DNA of 64,000 bases from CANLBN01 sp034111645 (GTDB lineage Bacteria; Pseudomonadota; Gammaproteobacteria; Pseudomonadales; Cellvibrionaceae), in contig JAWUWW010000002.1 of the NCBI GenBank assembly GCA_034111645.1, positions 1 through 64,000 on the forward strand, read 5' to 3'. Below, in pieces: positions 61,261 through 64,000 of this stretch. The translations under genes were made by a program, and so were the position numbers. How positions within the stretch are numbered: the stretch's first letter is position 1; every line of letters starts with the position of its first letter. The notes beneath the pieces are model-generated. The model ran no database searches. It was not told the origin of the DNA and saw only the letters and a list, made by a program, of their open reading frames with translations.

Positions 61261-61563
61261 TTAATACCAGCTTTGCACAAGGTTATATTGTGTTGTTAGC
61301 TCTACAAATTGATCAACATCAATTAATTGTATATGTGCTTGGCGATCTTGTTCTAACAAGCCGCGCGCTTGTAAATCGGCCTCTATCACATAGCAAACTT
61401 TGTTTTTAAGCTGCGGCTCAAGTGCGTGATTTTTAAGTGCTGCATAAACACCATTCTCTAATAATAAAATAGCGTCGCCATCATCGATATACAGCAGGCA
61501 TTGTGCCAGTGTATTGCTTGTAAAGGGTGACTGATTAACGGTATGTAAGATGTTGCGGCTCAT
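61261..61563 (-). CDS. tusB: TusB, sulfur relay protein (DsrH family)
   Basis: TusB is one subunit of the heterohexameric TusBCD sulfur-transfer complex. From ATG 61563 the product is 100 residues starting MSRNILHTVNQSPF, which matches the family's short N-terminus; an ATG at 61581 would add six residues. LAQCLLYIDDGDAILLLENGVYAAL is the conserved block. tusE follows immediately, the tusE start lying just before the tusB stop, so translation is probably coupled. Confidence 0.88.
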   Translation of the reverse strand: MSRNILHTVNQSPFTSNTLAQCLLYIDDGDAILLLENGVYAALKNHALEPQLKNKVCYVIEADLQARGLLEQDRQAHIQLIDVDQFVELTTQYNLVQSWY

Positions 61564-61593
61564 AAATATTTTTTTATTCATTAAACTTGATGA

Positions 61594-61959
61594 CTAAAAG
61601 GATAACAGAGTATCTTGCTCGCGCATGATTTTTTTAATGTCGGCGGGCGCAAGACAAGTTACATCAATACATAAAGAATCTGTCGAAATATCTCGGTGCG
61701 CTAAAGATTGTGCGCATACAAAAATACGCTCAATATCATAAAGTTCAAATGCACTTATCTGCTTTGAAAAAGTTTTTTGATTTATTGCGGAGGCCTGTTG
61801 GTGTTTTAATAGTTGAAAAATACCATCACCCAAAAAAATAAGGCTAAGCTGTTGGCCAAATAAACCGACAGCAAGTGTGGCATCTAATGCCTCTTGTGCA
61901 AAACTATTGCCATAGGGAGCATGCCGTAGAATTATGCCTATTTTTTTGGACTCAATCAT
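61594..61959 (-). CDS. tusC: TusC, sulfur relay protein (DsrF family)
   Basis: A TusBCD subunit of about 121 residues. The start is placed at the ATG 61959, because GAGGTGA is well spaced before it and the product then begins MIESKKIGIILRHAPYGNSF, as in TusC; the open frame extends 30 bp further. GLFGQQLSLIFLGDGIFQLL (about 32-51) is the family core. It begins 10 bp after the tusD stop. The C-terminus carries IFVCAQSLAHRDI. Confidence 0.92.
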   Translation of the reverse strand: MIESKKIGIILRHAPYGNSFAQEALDATLAVGLFGQQLSLIFLGDGIFQLLKHQQASAINQKTFSKQISAFELYDIERIFVCAQSLAHRDISTDSLCIDVTCLAPADIKKIMREQDTLLSF

Positions 61960-61969
61960 ATCAGTCACC

Positions 61970-62368
61970 TCACCCACAAGAGCCACCAAAGGTAATTAGG
62001 CGCTCAGAGCAAGCAGCTGCATCGGCTAATTGGCCAAGACCAGATAGCTCTATATGTTCACTTAAATTATGCTGTTGTTTATCGTATCGCGCAGCTTCAG
62101 TTGTATTGATAATACCGCGCTTTAAACCGGCTGCAATACAAACAACTAGATCAAAGGTATATTCTTTTTGAAGTGCCTCCCATGCCTCAGATAAGTCAAA
62201 TTCATCTTGACCCACACATTGAATTGAAGATCCATGATAGGCACCATCGTGATAAAAAAACACGCGATATAAACTATGTTTTTGAGAAAGAAGTGCGCGC
62301 GCAAATTGATAAGCGCTGTAACTCGCTTGGGATGAGGGCGGCGAAGTAATTAACAAAGAAAAGTTCAT
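61970..62368 (-). CDS. tusD: TusD, sulfur relay protein (DsrE family)
   Basis: TusD carries the reactive cysteine that takes sulfur from TusA. The 132-residue protein has FSLLITSPPSSQASYSAYQF at the N-terminus, VFFYHDGAYHG (about 35-45) and LVVCIAAGLKRGI (about 74-86), with the catalytic Cys77 or its equivalent. The C-terminal LSGLGQLADAAACSERLITFG is also family-specific. First gene of tusDCBE. The tRNA-thiolation enzyme TtcA at 9 kb is a different sulfur pathway. Confidence 0.94.
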   Translation of the reverse strand: MNFSLLITSPPSSQASYSAYQFARALLSQKHSLYRVFFYHDGAYHGSSIQCVGQDEFDLSEAWEALQKEYTFDLVVCIAAGLKRGIINTTEAARYDKQQHNLSEHIELSGLGQLADAAACSERLITFGGSCG

Positions 62369-62396
62369 AACGAGATTATATAACAGTCACCCACAA

Positions 62397-62420
62397 AAAA
62401 GCCCCAATTAAGGGGCTTTT
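62397..62420 (-). terminator. Rho-independent terminator after the BI-1 family gene
   Basis: AAAAGCCCC (62397-62405) pairs with GGGGCTTTT (62412-62420) around a six-base loop. It has A and T runs on both sides, so it can act in either direction. It lies 26 bp past the leftward membrane-protein stop and 28 bp before tusD. Confidence 0.9.
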
Positions 62421-62445
62421 AAAAATATTGTCATCAACTAAGACA

Positions 62446-63129
62446 TTAATCGTTATTCATAACACCTAAAATGTGTAACAAGCTTACGAATAAGTTGTAA
62501 ATATTCAGATATAAAGAAGTAGTTGCCATTATGTAGTTAGTCTCGCCACCATTAACAATTCGGCTTGTATCGTAAAGGATAAAACCAGACATTAACAGTA
62601 CGATTAGCATGCTTAAACCTAGGTGAAATAGCGATACGTCAACACCAAACATACTCGCTACCAGCATACCGACCATGCCCACAACAGCGACGACGATACC
62701 GATCATTAAAAAGCCGCCCATAAAGCTAAAATCTTTACGAGTTGTCAACACATAAGCAGACAGCGAGAAGAATACCAATGCGGTTCCGCCCAATGCTTGG
62801 GTAATTACTGTGCCGCCATTAGCCATGGCAAGATAGTAATTGAGCATTGGCCCCAAAGAAGCACCTAACAAGCCTGTAAAGGCAAAAACAACTAAAATGC
62901 CCATGCCAGAATTTGCAGTACGAGGTAGTACAAACCAAACGAGTACTAATGCAGCTATACTAAAGACTAGAGACAAACCTTGTGGCATGCCTACAGCCAT
63001 TGAAATACCTGCGGTTAACGCACTAAAAAGCAGTGTCATTGCCAATAGCGCATATGTATTTCTTAACACTTTACTGGAGTCAATTTGCTGCACACCAGCA
63101 TTTTGATGAGTATAAATATCTTGTTGCAT
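62446..63129 (-). CDS. BAX inhibitor-1 / YccA-family membrane protein
   Basis: The 227-residue protein has about seven hydrophobic segments and begins MQQDIYTHQNAGVQQIDSSKVLRNTYALLAM-like, as do YccA/YbhL proteins (the NTYxLLxxTL start motif is at about 24-34). Conserved parts include the late ILYDTSRIVNGGETNYIMAT (about 184-203) with the Asp residues of the pH-sensing pair, and ASLYLNIYNLFVSLLHIL-like end. The family modulates FtsH protease (YccA) or transports calcium in some members. No partner gene is adjacent apart from the tus operon downstream. Confidence 0.93.
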   Translation of the reverse strand: MQQDIYTHQNAGVQQIDSSKVLRNTYALLAMTLLFSALTAGISMAVGMPQGLSLVFSIAALVLVWFVLPRTANSGMGILVVFAFTGLLGASLGPMLNYYLAMANGGTVITQALGGTALVFFSLSAYVLTTRKDFSFMGGFLMIGIVVAVVGMVGMLVASMFGVDVSLFHLGLSMLIVLLMSGFILYDTSRIVNGGETNYIMATTSLYLNIYNLFVSLLHILGVMNND

Positions 63130-63679
63130 AGTAAAACTCCGAAAAACTGTTGTTAATGCTATAAATTAGTGTGGTTATTGATATAACCTTCAGCTGATAT
63201 TAGGTCATTTATCTTAATATCAAGCCTATCATACAAAAAACTACTATAAAATCAACCATGTATAACTTAGGGATACTTAAGTCGTACTTAATCGTAATGC
63301 AAACTACCATCACACATATTTTGTATCCACATTTACTTATTCGTATTGCGTGAATTTTGGGTTTACTAGGTTGGCAGTAGAATTTCTGACTATCAACCTC
63401 TAAGACGTCAGATCACAATAATAGATTTAAGTTCTGCTAACTACCGATCATAAAAAAATAATTTAGTAGCTATTCACTAATGGTGTGAATGTAATTAGAT
63501 GTGACTAGTATTAAATTATAAAGGTTGGGGTTTGAGAGGTAGATTTTAAAGATATGAAATATATTTGAATAATCTATATACAAATATCTGAAAATTTAGA
63601 AAAAAAATGGATACAAATCTAGGTCTTTAATTGCACATGTTGGCACATAAGATTCGATTTATATCCATATCTTTAAATA
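63130..63679. other. Intergenic region, no gene seen
   Basis: A 550-bp, very AT-rich spacer between the membrane-protein gene and tRNA-Ser. It should contain the leftward promoter of the former. I see no open frame, repeat or RNA gene. Confidence 0.4.
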
Positions 63680-63767
63680 TGGCGGTGGGCGTAGGATTCG
63701 AACCTACGGAGCTTTAACACTCAACGGTTTTCAAGACCGCCGCTTTCGGCCACTCAGCCAGCCCACC
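63680..63767 (-). tRNA. tRNA-Ser (anticodon UGA)
   Basis: The minus strand gives an 88-nt class II tRNA. The acceptor stem GGTGGGC pairs with GCCCACC, the anticodon loop CTTGAAA contains TGA, there is a long variable arm, and the T arm contains GTTCGAATC. The CCA end is encoded. It reads UCA-type serine codons. Confidence 0.95.
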
Positions 63768-63880
63768 AAAGAAGTGGCGATTATACAGAGGTTTTTTGTG
63801 GTATCAACCAATAAAAACAGAGTTTCACTAATAATTGCCTGATTGTTAATATGTCTTGTAAAAAAGTGCTAATTACAAGT

Positions 63881-63914
63881 AAACCTAAAAGCATTTAATA
63901 CCGCTTTTAGGTTT
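63881..63914 (-). terminator. Hairpin at the end of the partial leftward gene
   Basis: AAACCTAAAAGC (63881-63892) pairs perfectly over 12 bp with GCTTTTAGGTTT (63903-63914). It lies 14 bp past the stop of the leftward open frame entering from the right edge. There is no strong T-run after it. Confidence 0.6.
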
Positions 63915-63928
63915 ACCGTATTTTTAAT

Positions 63929-64000
63929 TTAGCCCGCTTTGGCAGAATTTCTTGGGTCATTTATTGCCCGTTCTAGCGACCTTGGCGAATGTGCTATGTC
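63929..64000 (-). CDS. 3' end of an unidentified gene cut by the window edge
   Basis: A leftward open frame runs in from the right edge and stops at TAA (63929-63931), encoding 23 residues ending AINDPRNSAKAG. I do not recognise the family from so short a tail. A 12-bp hairpin just beyond the stop supports its being the end of a real gene. Confidence 0.45.
   Translation of the reverse strand, partial: DIAHSPRSLERAINDPRNSAKAG

Overview
This 64 kb window looks like chromosome from a marine-type, AT-rich gammaproteobacterium with a polar flagellum run by a FleQ/sigma-54 hierarchy. The evidence is a FleQ-type activator, sigma-54 (-24/-12) and sigma-28 promoter motifs in front of flagellar genes, a separate stress-type anti-sigma phosphatase/STAS pair as in Pseudomonas, YcgR/PilZ proteins, TusBCDE and TtcA. 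Species cannot be assigned from the sequence alone; the gene set would fit a Cellvibrionales/Oceanospirillales-like relative.

Layout. 1-1.3 kb: 3' end of an IS4-family transposase, the lipid-transport lipoprotein gene mlaA and a 162-bp MITE-like element. 1.3-8.6 kb: PilZ gene, response-regulator phosphatase plus STAS protein, TerB-like protein, transaldolase, dusA, a glutathione transferase, a second MITE copy and a YcgR-like PilZ gene. 9-12.7 kb: RNA maintenance (ttcA, rsmE, a DEAD-box helicase). 13-20.7 kb: signalling (a soluble PAS-PAS chemoreceptor, a REC-GGDEF diguanylate cyclase, and a very large CHASE/PAS/HisKA/REC/REC/HPt hybrid kinase split by two frameshifts). 21-27 kb: tRNA-Arg, a persulfide dioxygenase-like hydrolase with two YeeE/YedE half transporters, then an arsenosugar-type trio (arsS and two glycosyltransferases). 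26.7-60.9 kb: flagellum: flgN-flgM-flgA leftward; cheV and flgBCDE, flgFGHIJKL rightward; a FliT-like gene, two flagellins, flaG, fliD, fliS, a Maf-type (DUF115) glycosyltransferase gene on the opposite strand, a second fliS, a second FliT-like gene and fleQ. 60.9-64 kb: tusDCBE, a BI-1/YccA-type membrane protein, tRNA-Ser and the end of an unidentified gene.

How it fits together. FleQ with sigma-54 would fire flgA, flgB, flgF, fliC1 and the second fliS; FlgM/sigma-28 would then control flgM itself, fliC2, fliD, fliS1 and the second FliT-like gene, each of which carries a TAAA-N-GCCGATAA-type motif with exact 11-bp spacing. c-di-GMP enzymes and PilZ proteins nearby are plausible inputs to motility. 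Flagellin glycosylation is suggested by the Maf gene.

The least ordinary sequence is non-coding. Four mosaic blocks of a repeated, hairpin-rich element sit at flagellar operon boundaries (34.1, 44.3, 45.5 and 51.1 kb); one carries a solitary HigA-type antitoxin gene. The 3' end of flgK has been tandemly duplicated, leaving up to five tail copies before flgL. FlgK, FlgE, FliD and both flagellins are long for their families, and FliD contains three tandem copies of a domain of about 100 residues. I found no CRISPR array, prophage or clearly new defence system.
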